From assembly GCA_965232015.1 (NCBI GenBank), contig OZ246946.1, positions 3,410,001 through 3,474,000 on the forward strand: DNA of 64,000 nucleotides. Reading direction: 5' to 3'. The notes beneath the pieces were generated by a model. The model had not been told where the DNA came from. It searched no databases and worked only from the letters and a program-made list of their open reading frames with translations. The position numbers were made by a program, and so were the translations under genes. This DNA comes from JAJEAO01 sp963667635. Its GTDB lineage: Bacteria > Acidobacteriota > Vicinamibacteria > Marinacidobacterales > Marinacidobacteraceae. Of this stretch, positions 41,176-50,418 are shown in pieces. The first letter of the stretch is position 1, and each line of letters starts with the position of its first letter.

Positions 41176-43161
41176 ATGAATCCTGAACCGACGAACTCCG
41201 AGCGCCAGTCCGCGACCCGGCCCCGGCACCACCGGGCCAACCGAGTCGACCACCGAGCCCGCGCCCACGAGGCGTTCCGGCGCGAAGTGCGGGCGGCGAC
41301 CGATCCGAACGGTGTGAACTGCCGTGGCGAACGCTGGCTGCACCGCGCCCTTTTCCGCGCCGACGTCGACGCGGTGAGCACCCTCCTGGATCGGGGCGCC
41401 GATCCGAACCGGACGAACGACCGGGGCTGGACGCCTCTCCATGTAGCGGTCGTCAGGGGCGAGGCGCGGAGTGCCAGGACGCTGCTCGACCGGGGCGCCG
41501 ATCCGAACCTTCGGGACTCGACTGGATGGTCTCCCCTGGACCGCGCCGTCGCGCGGGACCACTGCGACCTCGCCGAGCTGTTGCTGGACCGGGGCGCTGA
41601 TGTCCGCGCCACGGACGCGCGGGGCGTGACGCCGCTCCACCGGGCACCGTCGGAATCCGTGGCGAAGCTGCTGCTGGACCGCGGGGCCGACCCGCGGGCC
41701 AGGGACGGATCGGGCCGCACGGCCATCGAGCGCGAGCCGGTTGCCCGGGCGCAGTTCGAACGCTGCGTTGCCGACCTGGAACGCGTCGAGTCGAAAGGCG
41801 GCGGCCAGAGCGAGCGCGCGCGGAACTCCGGCGCGATCCGAAGGCTGCTGGACGGCGGGCTCGATCCGGGCAGTTCGGGGACCAAGGGCGACACCGTGCT
41901 CCATCGGGCTGCTTCCGATGGTGACACCCGGTTGCTGGCGTCGCTGCTGGCCCACGGTGCGGACCTGAACGCCCGCAACGCCTACGGCAAAGTCCCTCTC
42001 CACCTCGCATGCGATGCCGAATCGGCGCGTCTCTTGTTGCGACACGGTGCGGACCCGGATGCCCGGGATAACCGAGGCAAAGTCCCTCTCCACCTCGCAT
42101 GCGATGCCGAATCGGCGCGTCTCTTGTTGCGACACGGTGCGGATCCGGATGCCCGGGATAACCGAGGCGAAGCCCCCCTCCACCGGGCGCACAACGCGGA
42201 GATCGTGCGAGTTCTGTTGGAACACGGCGCCGACCCGAATGCCCGGGACAACGAGGGTACGGCCCCTCTGCGCTTCACTGGCAGTGGACGAGAGGCGCAT
42301 CTCCTGCTGGAACACGGTGCCGACCCGGGCGTTGTCTCCGTCTGCATGGCACGCGATCCCGAGTGGATGCGTGTTCTGTTGGAACATGGCGCCGACCCGA
42401 ATGCCCGGAACGACGATGGCGGCACCGCTCTCCACCAGCCCCATGTCGTCGCAGAGAGCGTGCGTGTTCTGATGGAACACGGGGCGGACCCGAATGCCCG
42501 GAACAACGACGGCGCTACCCCTCTGCACCTGGTCCACTACGACGACAGCGCGCGCATCCTGCTGGAGCGGGGCGCGGACCCGGATGCCCGGAACAACGAC
42601 GGCGCTACCCCCCTGCACCTGGCCGTGGCCCGCAGCTCTTGGAGAGCGCGCATCCTGCTGGAGCGCGGCGCCGATCCCGACATCGCCGACGCGGCGGGGG
42701 TCACGGCGCTGGAGCACTTCGTCGAGTGTCCGGACGCCGCTCTCGTCCTGCTGAACGGGTTTCCGGACCCTGCGGCGCCGAACGACTGGGAACGAGCGCT
42801 GCTCGATGCGCTCCTCGAGACGTACGGGGATCCCGGAGCGACGGCGAACCTGCGAGATGACATCTCGCTGGTCGGGCTTCAGGGGACGCTGCAGGCTGGG
42901 CGCCTACCCGAAGGCGCCGAGCGAGTCGTTGTCACGGTTCGCCTCGCCCGCGCCGTGTGTTGCCCGCCCCACGTCCGGGACTGGCTCCAGGCTCACGTCC
43001 CGAACGCGGACCCGAACGACCTGGACTTCAGCCTGCCGGTGGCCGAAGTGATGCGACTCGGAAGCCGCGACGATGATCCCTCGGAGTGGGCTCGCATCGG
43101 GGCCTGCGCCATCCGTCTGGCTCACGCCCTGGCTCGCGCGCGCGGCGTCGCCTCGGACTGA
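41176..43161 (+). CDS. Ankyrin-repeat protein 1
   Basis: The 661-residue protein has no signal peptide; after a basic leader it contains about fourteen ankyrin-like repeats with the core TPLHxA...LLLxHGADPNAR, arranged with a 30-residue period in the central part rather than the usual 33. An insert near residues 195-240 breaks the array in two. Two 90-bp repeats at about 41987-42170 are almost identical in DNA. The last 130 residues (ALLDALLETYGDPGATANLRDDI to the end) form a separate helical domain that is shared with the second ankyrin protein and unknown to me. GGGGGAGCG precedes the ATG. Ankyrin proteins bind other proteins; in symbionts they often target host factors. Confidence 0.87.
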   Translation: MNPEPTNSERQSATRPRHHRANRVDHRARAHEAFRREVRAATDPNGVNCRGERWLHRALFRADVDAVSTLLDRGADPNRTNDRGWTPLHVAVVRGEARSARTLLDRGADPNLRDSTGWSPLDRAVARDHCDLAELLLDRGADVRATDARGVTPLHRAPSESVAKLLLDRGADPRARDGSGRTAIEREPVARAQFERCVADLERVESKGGGQSERARNSGAIRRLLDGGLDPGSSGTKGDTVLHRAASDGDTRLLASLLAHGADLNARNAYGKVPLHLACDAESARLLLRHGADPDARDNRGKVPLHLACDAESARLLLRHGADPDARDNRGEAPLHRAHNAEIVRVLLEHGADPNARDNEGTAPLRFTGSGREAHLLLEHGADPGVVSVCMARDPEWMRVLLEHGADPNARNDDGGTALHQPHVVAESVRVLMEHGADPNARNNDGATPLHLVHYDDSARILLERGADPDARNNDGATPLHLAVARSSWRARILLERGADPDIADAAGVTALEHFVECPDAALVLLNGFPDPAAPNDWERALLDALLETYGDPGATANLRDDISLVGLQGTLQAGRLPEGAERVVVTVRLARAVCCPPHVRDWLQAHVPNADPNDLDFSLPVAEVMRLGSRDDDPSEWARIGACAIRLAHALARARGVASD

Positions 43162-43270
43162 GCGGCCCTCCGGGGCTCCTCGCGAAACGCCACAAGGGGT
43201 CTCGCCTCCTCGCTCACGGCGGATGCCCGGCAGCCCGGCGGCGTTGAGCCAACACGCACTCTCCAAGGGA

Positions 43271-43296
43271 TAGCTACGACGCGTGTTGTCACATCT
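43271..43296 (+). promoter_or_regulatory. Conserved motif upstream of ankyrin gene 2
   Basis: TAGCTACGACGCGTGTTGTC is the counterpart of the motif at 41121-41140, 38-44 nt upstream of the second ankyrin start. The shared core is ACGYGTGTTGTC. Confidence 0.45.
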
Positions 43297-43333
43297 CGGC
43301 TTTACCGTCATTCGCTCCAGTGGGGAGAGAACC

Positions 43334-45475
43334 ATGAATCCAGTGACGAACTCCGAGCGCTCCGTCCCGTCGCTGTCCCGGGGCGGGAAGCGGCGACTCG
43401 GCACCCGGACGCGTGCGGTCGCAACGTTCCGGCGCGAAGTGAAGGCGGCCACCGATCCGAACGCCACGGACCGTCACGGTGACCCCTGGCTCCACCGCGC
43501 CCTTCGCCGCCCCGACGCCGAGGCCGTGAAAGCGCTCCTCGCCTGCGGCGCCGACCCGAACCGGACGAACGGCCGGGGCTGGACGGCTCTCCACGTAGCG
43601 GTCATGAGGGGCCAGCCGGCAATCGCGATCGCGATGCTGGATCGGGGAGCGGATCCGTGCGTCCGAGACGCAGCGGGATGGTCTCCCCTGGACCGCGCCG
43701 TGGTGCGGAACGACGGCGAACTCACCGGGCTGCTGCTGGACCGTGGCGCTGACGTCCGCGCCTCGGACCCGCGGGGCGTGACGCCGCTCCACCGGGCCCG
43801 GTCGCGGCCCGTGGCGAAGCTGCTGCTGGACCACGGCGCCGACCCGAACGCAAGGGATGGATCGGGGCGCACGGCCGCGGAGCGCGAGCCGGTCGCCCGA
43901 GTGCTGTTCGAGCGCTGCCTCGACGACCTGAAGCGCGCAGAGTCGGGGGGTGGCGGGCGTGGCCATCGGCGCGAGATCCAGCCTCTCGTGAACCGCCGGT
44001 TCGCTCCCAGCAGATCGGGGAAGAGGGATGACACCCTGCTCCACCGGGCCGTTTGGGAACGCGACGAACGGCTGACGGCGCTGCTACTTGCCCACGGGGC
44101 GGACCCGAACGCCCGGAACATCACGGGCGAGGTCCCGCTTCACCGGGCGCACGACGCGCGATGTGTGCGCCTTCTCCTGGAGAACGGTGCTAACGCGAAC
44201 GCCCGGAACAGGGCGGGCGAGGTCCCACTCCACGGGGCGTGTACTACGAAGATCGTCCGCCTTCTGTTGGAACATGGGGCCGATACCGAAGCTAGCAGAT
44301 ACCGCCAAGACGGTTCCGGAGACGGTACGCCGCTCCACCGGACCGACGACCCGGAGGCCGCGCGCCTTCTGCTGCGACACGGCGCGCATGTGGAAGCCCG
44401 GAATCTCGACGACTGTACGCCTCTACACTACGCTCGGAACGCGGATATAGCGCGTGTGTTGCTGGAACACGGGGCGGACCCGAATGCGCGGGCCGACGAA
44501 GGAGATGCCCCACTCCATATGGCGTACCGCTCGGAGACTACGTGTGCCTTGCTGGAACACGGGGCGGACCCGAATGCCCGGAACGACGAAGGAAGTACCC
44601 CGCTCCATCAGGCGTCCGGCTCGGAGCCCAAACGTGTCCTGCTGGAACACGGGGCGGACCCGAACGCCCGGGACAACGAAGGAAATACGCCACTCCATGA
44701 GGCGTACTTCTCGGAGACTGTGCGTGTCTTGCTGGAACACGGGGCGGACCCGAACGCCCGGAACGACGAAGGAAATACCCCGCTCCATCAGGCGTCCGGC
44801 TCGGAGGCCGTGCGTTTGTTGCTGGAACACGGGGCGGACCCGAACGCCCGGAACGACGAAGGAAATACCCCGCTCCATCAGGCGTCCGGCTCGGAGGCCG
44901 TGCGTTTGTTGCTGGAACGCGGGGCGGATCCGAGCGTCGCCAACCGAGCGGGACATACACCGCTGTACGTCCACTCTCGCGATCGGGACTCGTCTAATGC
45001 TATCGCGATGGTGATGTTCCTGGTGAACCACGTTGCGAACTCTCCCGCACCGGACTCCAGCGAGCAACTCCTGCATGACCTCGACGCGGTGTACGCAGAA
45101 CTCGGAGCGCCCGGAGAGCTGCGCGACGATATCCCGCTGGACGGACTCGCAGAGCGCCTGCCGCGGGGAGACATTCCTGACGGCGCCGCGCGGGTCGTCG
45201 TCACGGTCCACCTGGCCCAAGCAGTGTTCTGGTATCGGAAAGGCGTCCGGGATTGGCTGAAGGCTCACGTTCCGAACGTGGACCCGGACGACAAGAGCTT
45301 CGGCCTGCCGGTGGCCGAAGTGATGCGCCTTGCGAACCGAAGCGGCGATTCCTCGCAGATGGCCCACGTCTGCGCGGAGGTCATCCGTTTCGCGTGCGCG
45401 ATCGTTCGCGCCCGCAGGGTGGTTGCTTCGTGTATCGGTCAGCGGTCCTCCGGGAGCAGTCCCGGAGCGCCCTGA
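43334..45475 (+). CDS. Ankyrin-repeat protein 2
   Basis: This 713-residue paralogue of the preceding gene has the same plan: a basic leader with FRREVKAATDPN, an ankyrin array interrupted by an insert (around residues 195-235), and the C-terminal domain (LLHDLDAVYAELGAPGELRDDI to VAEVMRLANR). The second half of the array consists of near-perfect 30-residue repeats (DEGNTPLHQASGSEAVRLLL) whose DNA copies differ by few bases. The start at ATG 43334 follows GGGGAGAG. The last residues after RARRVVA diverge from protein 1 and may be a frameshifted end. Cytoplasmic as written, unless secreted by a system outside the window. Confidence 0.87.
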   Translation: MNPVTNSERSVPSLSRGGKRRLGTRTRAVATFRREVKAATDPNATDRHGDPWLHRALRRPDAEAVKALLACGADPNRTNGRGWTALHVAVMRGQPAIAIAMLDRGADPCVRDAAGWSPLDRAVVRNDGELTGLLLDRGADVRASDPRGVTPLHRARSRPVAKLLLDHGADPNARDGSGRTAAEREPVARVLFERCLDDLKRAESGGGGRGHRREIQPLVNRRFAPSRSGKRDDTLLHRAVWERDERLTALLLAHGADPNARNITGEVPLHRAHDARCVRLLLENGANANARNRAGEVPLHGACTTKIVRLLLEHGADTEASRYRQDGSGDGTPLHRTDDPEAARLLLRHGAHVEARNLDDCTPLHYARNADIARVLLEHGADPNARADEGDAPLHMAYRSETTCALLEHGADPNARNDEGSTPLHQASGSEPKRVLLEHGADPNARDNEGNTPLHEAYFSETVRVLLEHGADPNARNDEGNTPLHQASGSEAVRLLLEHGADPNARNDEGNTPLHQASGSEAVRLLLERGADPSVANRAGHTPLYVHSRDRDSSNAIAMVMFLVNHVANSPAPDSSEQLLHDLDAVYAELGAPGELRDDIPLDGLAERLPRGDIPDGAARVVVTVHLAQAVFWYRKGVRDWLKAHVPNVDPDDKSFGLPVAEVMRLANRSGDSSQMAHVCAEVIRFACAIVRARRVVASCIGQRSSGSSPGAP

Positions 45476-45477
45476 CG

Positions 45478-45552
45478 CTCGGCCGCCAGGTCCGGGCGGC
45501 CGGTGCGTTCCGGTGCGAAGTGCAAGCTGGTTCTCGGGTTCGTGGCGCCTGA
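45478..45552 (+). pseudogene. Remnant of a third ankyrin gene (5' fragment)
   Basis: The frame reads GRQVRAAGAFRCEVQAGS before a stop at 45552. It lines up with the leader of both ankyrin proteins (RARAHEAFRREVRAATD and RTRAVATFRREVKAATD), also at the DNA level (GCGTTCCGGTGCGAAGTGC against GCGTTCCGGCGCGAAGTGC). Only this short piece is left, joined to the end of ankyrin gene 2. Confidence 0.5.
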
Positions 45553-45573
45553 CCCAGATCGGCGCGAACCTGA

Positions 45574-46002
45574 CTACGGGGAAGGCAACTCGGTCTCGCG
45601 GTGACTGCGTCTGCTCCGCATGAGCCGGATCGGCCCTGGATACCGTCCAACCTCGCGGTCGGCGGTGAGCAGCGGGATCCCCTCGACCTGAGCCTGGGCG
45701 ATCAGGATGCGATCGAAGGGATCCTTGCGGATCGGTGGGAGGAGCGCTACGGCTGCCGCGTGGGCGCCGGTGACCGGGAGTTCGGTGTAGTCGTGCTCAC
45801 GCAGCGCGTGGCGCAGAAACTGTGGATCCGGGAGCCCACCGCCGCGGCGCAGGGAACTCTTGATCGCAACCTCCCAGATGGACGCGGCGCTGAAGAGTGG
45901 CTGTCCGTTGGGATCTCTGATCAGTGCCAGGGCTCGCTCCGACAGGCGCTCGGGCGAAATCGCAGCCCACAGCAGGAGATGAGTGTCGAGAAGGAGTCTC
46001 AA
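45574..46002 (-). CDS. vapC: PIN-domain toxin (VapC type)
   Basis: The 142-residue protein is a PIN-domain ribonuclease of the VapC kind. Acidic active-site residues appear in MRLLLDTHLLLWA, SAASIWEVAIK and IRKDPFDRILIAQA, followed by LLTADREV. The Arg-rich end (LMRSRRSHRETELPSP) runs beyond the usual fold by about 10 residues. Its start overlaps the antitoxin stop as ATGA. Confidence 0.9.
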   Translation of the reverse strand: MRLLLDTHLLLWAAISPERLSERALALIRDPNGQPLFSAASIWEVAIKSSLRRGGGLPDPQFLRHALREHDYTELPVTGAHAAAVALLPPIRKDPFDRILIAQAQVEGIPLLTADREVGRYPGPIRLMRSRRSHRETELPSP

Positions 46003-46280
46003 ACTTCTTCGGGGTCCCCTTCGTCACCGTCCGAGACACCCTCCCGTCGGCCCTCGAACATGGCCTGGATTTCGTCGGCGCCCAGAGTGTCGAAGTCGTC
46101 CGGCACCTGGACCTGTCCAGTCAGGAAGCCCAGGCGCGTCTTCGGCGGGGGCGGCTCCACCGCACTCACCTGGACAAGCGGCGTCCCGGCGCGGGCGATG
46201 ATGAAGGGCTCGCCGCCGACGGCCTCGCGCACCAGGCGCGAGAGATTGGTCTTGGCATGGTGCATGTTGACCTTTCGCAT
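45999..46280 (-). CDS. vapB: Phd/YefM-family antitoxin (VapB role)
   Basis: The 93-residue protein starts with the Phd/YefM DNA-binding motif (MHHAKTNLSRLVREAVGGEPFIIARAGTPLVQV) and ends with an acidic toxin-binding tail (VPDDFDTLGADEIQAMFEG). It precedes and overlaps the PIN toxin gene, giving a complete type II toxin-antitoxin operon. The upstream region (46281-46330) has the AT-richer stretch CTTAGTTTAGTCT, a likely operator and promoter. Confidence 0.9.
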   Translation of the reverse strand: MRKVNMHHAKTNLSRLVREAVGGEPFIIARAGTPLVQVSAVEPPPPKTRLGFLTGQVQVPDDFDTLGADEIQAMFEGRREGVSDGDEGDPEEV

Positions 46281-46471
46281 GACGACCCCCTCAGTCTAGC
46301 CCACCGGACTTAGTTTAGTCTCACGTCGGGGCAGGCCCCGTTGATCGGCCGCGGGTCGAGCGCAGCGGGGTCGGCGCACTTCGCGGTGATGCGCCGTGGC
46401 TCCCGTCGGTGTCGAGAACCGGCGTGGCGCGCCCTGTCCCGCGGCTGATTCCCGCGGCGGGCGCAGGCCGG

Positions 46472-46477
46472 CATAAT
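46472..46477 (+). promoter_or_regulatory. Candidate -10 element for a leaderless transcript of the NERD-kinase gene
   Basis: CATAAT ends 8 nt before the ATG at 46486, and no Shine-Dalgarno sequence is present in between. A start of transcription at or just before the ATG would make the mRNA leaderless. The -35 box is not obvious. Confidence 0.3.
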
Positions 46478-46485
46478 CCGCCGCC

Positions 46486-49400
46486 ATGAAGGTGGAGCTC
46501 GTCGCCTGCGCCCCGCCGGTGAACGAGAGCGAGCGGCGCGCCGCGAACCGGCTGGAGACCGGCCTCATCTCCCGGCCGGGCGACGCGAGATGGGTGTTGT
46601 TCACCAACGTGCTCTTCTCCGCGCGGCCGGAGCAGCAGCCCGACGAGATCGACATCGTGGCCGTGGGGCCGCCGGGGGTCCGGATCATCGAGGTGAAGCA
46701 CTGGACCGCCTCGTGGGCGAAGCGCCACCCCGAGATCGTCGAACGCGAAGCCGATCGGGTGACCATGAAGGCCCGGCGCCTCGGGACCACTCTGCGGCAG
46801 TCGGTTCCCGGCCTCGACTTCGTGGCCGGCGTCTTCCTGGTGACCGAGACCGCGGCCAGGGTGCGCGAGTTGGTGCGGAGTGGACCAGTCCGCGGAGTCC
46901 CCGTAATTCCCCTGCACAAGTGGCCCGACGCGGTTGCGCTGGACGATCCGACATCGCTCACTCCGGGCGAAATCGAGGTCCTCGTCCACCAGTTGGAGCG
47001 GCGCCAGAGGCGCGTCCCGACGGGACCGCTGCACCGTGTCGCCGGGTACACCTCTCTGGTTCCGCTCCCGTCGCCGGAATCTCCCTTTCATCGGATCTTC
47101 CGGGGAGTCCACGCTTCGCGAAAGGACCGCGTGATCCTGCACCTCTACGACCTGTCGGCGGGCGGCGACCCGAAGCGACCGGAGAGGCAGTGGAGCTTTC
47201 TCCATCGTTTGCAGGAGTACCGCTGGGCGCCCCGGATCGTGGACTCGCTCCAGGACGTGCCCGGCCATGACGGTGAGGCGGCCTTCTTCACGCTGGCCGA
47301 TTCCGAAGCTCCGGGTCTGAACGAACGGGCTGCGGACAGGGCATGGGGAACCGCGGCTCGGATCGAGTTCGCCGGCAGGGCGGTGAAGGCGCTCGGTCAG
47401 TTTCTCGGGGTTGCGGAGGCCGGCGGCGGACTCCGCAACCCCGGGCCGTTGACGCACGACGCCATCCGGGTCCACGACGACCGTGGACCGATCTTCGCCG
47501 GTCTCGCCGGGAGTTACCCGCTCTCGACATCCGCTCCCCGACCGGGAGAACGGGCGCCCCGGGCCACTCCCGGTGACGACGCGCCCGGAACGGGGATCGC
47601 CAAGGTCGAACGCGATGAGCCGACCGTGGTGAAAGAACTCGTCGAGTCCCTCATCGGCCTCTTCGAGGAACGGAGCGACTCGGCCAGCCGGAGCGCCACG
47701 AGGATCCTGGCCCGGGGACGCCGGAGTCAGGCGAGCCGCGAGGGGCTCGTCAGCATTCGGAAGGGCCTCCAGCGACTGGCCGCGAAGGAGTCAGCCAGGC
47801 CGCCGGTTCCCCTCGCCGAGTCGTGGACCGATGGACAGGAAGTGTCCAGCGGGGGATGTCGCTATCGCATCGTGTCGCGGCTTGGCCGCGGCGCTGATGC
47901 CCCGAGTTTCAGGGTCGTGGAACTCCACGCCCAAAGCGGCGCGGAACTCGGGTCCTTTGTTGCCCGAGTGGCGCGCGACGAGGCGCGGGGGACGGCGCTT
48001 CGAAACGCCCATGCCCGGGCCCATTCGCTGCCGGATCACGACGGCCTCGCGCCAATCGCGGCGGTTGCGCCGGAATGGAAGCCTGGCGAATTCGTGACGC
48101 TGGCGCCATGGATCGAAGGCGAGCCGCTGCGGGAGTACGATGGATTGCTCGCGATCCACGCCGAGGAGATCGGGGATCCGTCCACCGAAGCCCTCGTCAC
48201 GCGCTGGCTCGAGCGGCTCGCGCTGGCGCTCGACGTGATGCACCGCAACGGCCTCGTCCACGGCGCCGTGAATCCGGATCACATCATCGTCTCCGGCGAC
48301 GACGTCGTGCTCACCGGATTCGATTCGGTCACGCGGATTGGCGGCGACGGGCGGGAGTCGGCCGAGTCCGCTCCGCTCACACCCGGCGACGACTTTCGCG
48401 GGCTGGCGGAGGCCTTCTCGCTCGTTCTCCGGCAGGACGATCCCGACCCGCGCGGCGGCGAGGAAGATCGGCCCGGACCCGGCGTGGATACGGCGTTGTT
48501 CCCGGTCGTCGCGCCCTTCCTGGAGCGGGCGATGGACCCGGATCCGTCGCAACGATTTCGTTCGGCGGCGGAGGTCCTGGGGTCGCTGCGCCCCGCCCGA
48601 CCCGAGCCGATCCCACTCCCGGTGACGCGGACGCAGAACCGCGTGGAATGGCTGCGCCGGCTTCTCGAGTCCTACCCCGGCTCCCGTTGGGGAAATCGCG
48701 AGACCCGGGGCCTCGACAGCGACTTCGCCGCCCGAACCTATGTGCCGACCGAGCTGGAGGACTCGCTGCACCAGGACATCGAGGAGCGTCGGGCGCGGCT
48801 CGTGATCCTGTGCGGGAACGCAGGCGACGGCAAGACGGCGCTCCTGCAACACCTCGTGATGCGGCTCGGGCTCGAGGGGTCATCCTCCGCCCAACGCACT
48901 CTGGAGGTGCGGCTCCCCGATGGCGGGACGGTTCGCATGAATCTGGATGGTTCCGCTTCGTGGGAGGGGCGCTCCGCCAACGATCTGCTCGACGAATTTC
49001 TTGCCCCGTTCCAGGACGGAGCGCCGGACGAGGACATCGTGCACCTCCTGGCGGTGAACGACGGGCGTCTCCTCGAGTGGATCTCGGACTACGAGACGCA
49101 CCATCACGGGCATCCGACGCCGCTTACCGAGGCGCTCACGAACGCGATCGAGGAGGGAGAAGCGCCGGACGCCTCGCACATCCGCTTCGTCAACCTGAAC
49201 CATCGTTCTCTGGTGGGGTCATCGCAGACGGATGGGACGGGTGCGCCCCGGTTCCTCGACGGACTGGTGGATGCCCTCTACGGCGGCGCCCGCGCCGAGG
49301 ACATCTGGCGGCCGTGCCAGACCTGCTCCGCGCAGGAGCGTTGCGAGGTCTTTCGCGCCGCTCGCGTCTTCGGCCCGGCCCCGCTCGGGCCGGAAGAGGT

Positions 49401-50418
49401 TCGCGCCCAGGCCCGGAAGCGGCTCTACGACGCCCTGCGCGCGGTCCACCTGCGTGGCGAGACCCACATCACGATCCGGGAACTGCGCGGCGCGCTGGTG
49501 TACATCCTCTTCGGCACGGAGGATTGTTCCGACTACCACGCGAGCGACCGTCCGGTTGCGCGTTGGGCCGGTTACGGGGAGCGGGCCTTCGCGCCGGAGT
49601 CCGCGGCCCGACAGGGTGAGGTCCTGCGGGAGCTGGTCCAGTTCGACCCGGCGCTCGAATCCGACGCCGAGCTGGACCGCACGCTGTGGCGGACCCACCT
49701 GGCTCACCGGAGCGGGGGAGAATGGATCCGACTGGGGAGCGACGAGCTCGGGACGCTCCGCCGCTGGGCCTGGTTCGGGATCACGGCGTCCGCTGACGGG
49801 ACGCCTTCGCTCGTGGATCACGCACCGGTTGCGCTCGCCGGAGGAGCGAACCTGAGCCGCTTCGAGGCTCTGGCCCGCCCCGGAAGTCACCAGGACGCCG
49901 TGAGGGATCTCTGCGCCGGGATCTCCAGATTGCAGTTGCTGCCATCCGCGGCGCTGAAGCGGGACGGGGTCGTACCGCTGCCGATCACGCCACGAACGCC
50001 GACCGAGACGGCGTTTTGGGTCGAGAAGCGCCTCGACTCGTTCCGGGTGGAACCGGTGCTGCCGCGAACCGGGGACGGAGCGGGCCGACTCCACCGGCAG
50101 GCGCGCCTCCTCTACCGCTATGGGGACGGCCGGGAGGAGGAGCTGCGCCTCGGGGCCGGCCTGTTCCACCTGCTGCTCGAGTTGAGTGATGGTTACCAGT
50201 TGGGGGATGTGGCGACGGATGGCACCTTTGCGCAGCTTTCCATTTTCGTCCGGCGGATCCTCCAGGAGGACGAGCGCACGATCATGGCGTGGAATCCGAT
50301 GCGCGAGGACGCGATCTACCGCGTGAGCGCGGCGGTCGAGGAGGCATCGGGCCGGCCGCTGCAGCTCCTGCGGATCACCCCGGTGGGAGGCGGGTCCCGG
50401 TTTGGCGAGGTCCGGTGA
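46486..50418 (+). CDS. NERD nuclease - pseudokinase - DptF-like NTPase fusion (putative defence protein)
   Basis: This 1310-residue protein has at least three parts. Residues 10-130 are a NERD nuclease domain with Asp56 and Glu69-x-Lys71 (DEIDIVAVGPPGVRIIEVKHW). Residues 458-690 look like a protein kinase (RYRIVSRLGRG at the glycine loop), but the HRD motif is HGAVNPDH (no catalytic Asp), DFG is GFD, and the usual VAIK lysine is Arg, so it should be inactive. Residues 735-1300 start RTYVPTELEDSLHQDIEE and contain a Walker A GNAGDGKTALL (about 777-787), similar to DptF-type NTPases, and a Cys cluster CQTCSAQERC (about 944-953). It heads a coupled operon with 50402-52210 and 52207-57294. Domain order recalls the kinase subunit of the MADS defence system, from memory. 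Confidence 0.85.
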   Translation: MKVELVACAPPVNESERRAANRLETGLISRPGDARWVLFTNVLFSARPEQQPDEIDIVAVGPPGVRIIEVKHWTASWAKRHPEIVEREADRVTMKARRLGTTLRQSVPGLDFVAGVFLVTETAARVRELVRSGPVRGVPVIPLHKWPDAVALDDPTSLTPGEIEVLVHQLERRQRRVPTGPLHRVAGYTSLVPLPSPESPFHRIFRGVHASRKDRVILHLYDLSAGGDPKRPERQWSFLHRLQEYRWAPRIVDSLQDVPGHDGEAAFFTLADSEAPGLNERAADRAWGTAARIEFAGRAVKALGQFLGVAEAGGGLRNPGPLTHDAIRVHDDRGPIFAGLAGSYPLSTSAPRPGERAPRATPGDDAPGTGIAKVERDEPTVVKELVESLIGLFEERSDSASRSATRILARGRRSQASREGLVSIRKGLQRLAAKESARPPVPLAESWTDGQEVSSGGCRYRIVSRLGRGADAPSFRVVELHAQSGAELGSFVARVARDEARGTALRNAHARAHSLPDHDGLAPIAAVAPEWKPGEFVTLAPWIEGEPLREYDGLLAIHAEEIGDPSTEALVTRWLERLALALDVMHRNGLVHGAVNPDHIIVSGDDVVLTGFDSVTRIGGDGRESAESAPLTPGDDFRGLAEAFSLVLRQDDPDPRGGEEDRPGPGVDTALFPVVAPFLERAMDPDPSQRFRSAAEVLGSLRPARPEPIPLPVTRTQNRVEWLRRLLESYPGSRWGNRETRGLDSDFAARTYVPTELEDSLHQDIEERRARLVILCGNAGDGKTALLQHLVMRLGLEGSSSAQRTLEVRLPDGGTVRMNLDGSASWEGRSANDLLDEFLAPFQDGAPDEDIVHLLAVNDGRLLEWISDYETHHHGHPTPLTEALTNAIEEGEAPDASHIRFVNLNHRSLVGSSQTDGTGAPRFLDGLVDALYGGARAEDIWRPCQTCSAQERCEVFRAARVFGPAPLGPEEVRAQARKRLYDALRAVHLRGETHITIRELRGALVYILFGTEDCSDYHASDRPVARWAGYGERAFAPESAARQGEVLRELVQFDPALESDAELDRTLWRTHLAHRSGGEWIRLGSDELGTLRRWAWFGITASADGTPSLVDHAPVALAGGANLSRFEALARPGSHQDAVRDLCAGISRLQLLPSAALKRDGVVPLPITPRTPTETAFWVEKRLDSFRVEPVLPRTGDGAGRLHRQARLLYRYGDGREEELRLGAGLFHLLLELSDGYQLGDVATDGTFAQLSIFVRRILQEDERTIMAWNPMREDAIYRVSAAVEEASGRPLQLLRITPVGGGSRFGEVR

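Noticed and set aside
40891..42717. Long minus-strand open frame opposite ankyrin gene 1
   Set aside because: It mirrors the ankyrin repeats codon by codon, has no ribosome-binding site and no family resemblance; the plus-strand gene explains it. The same applies at 44423-45367.
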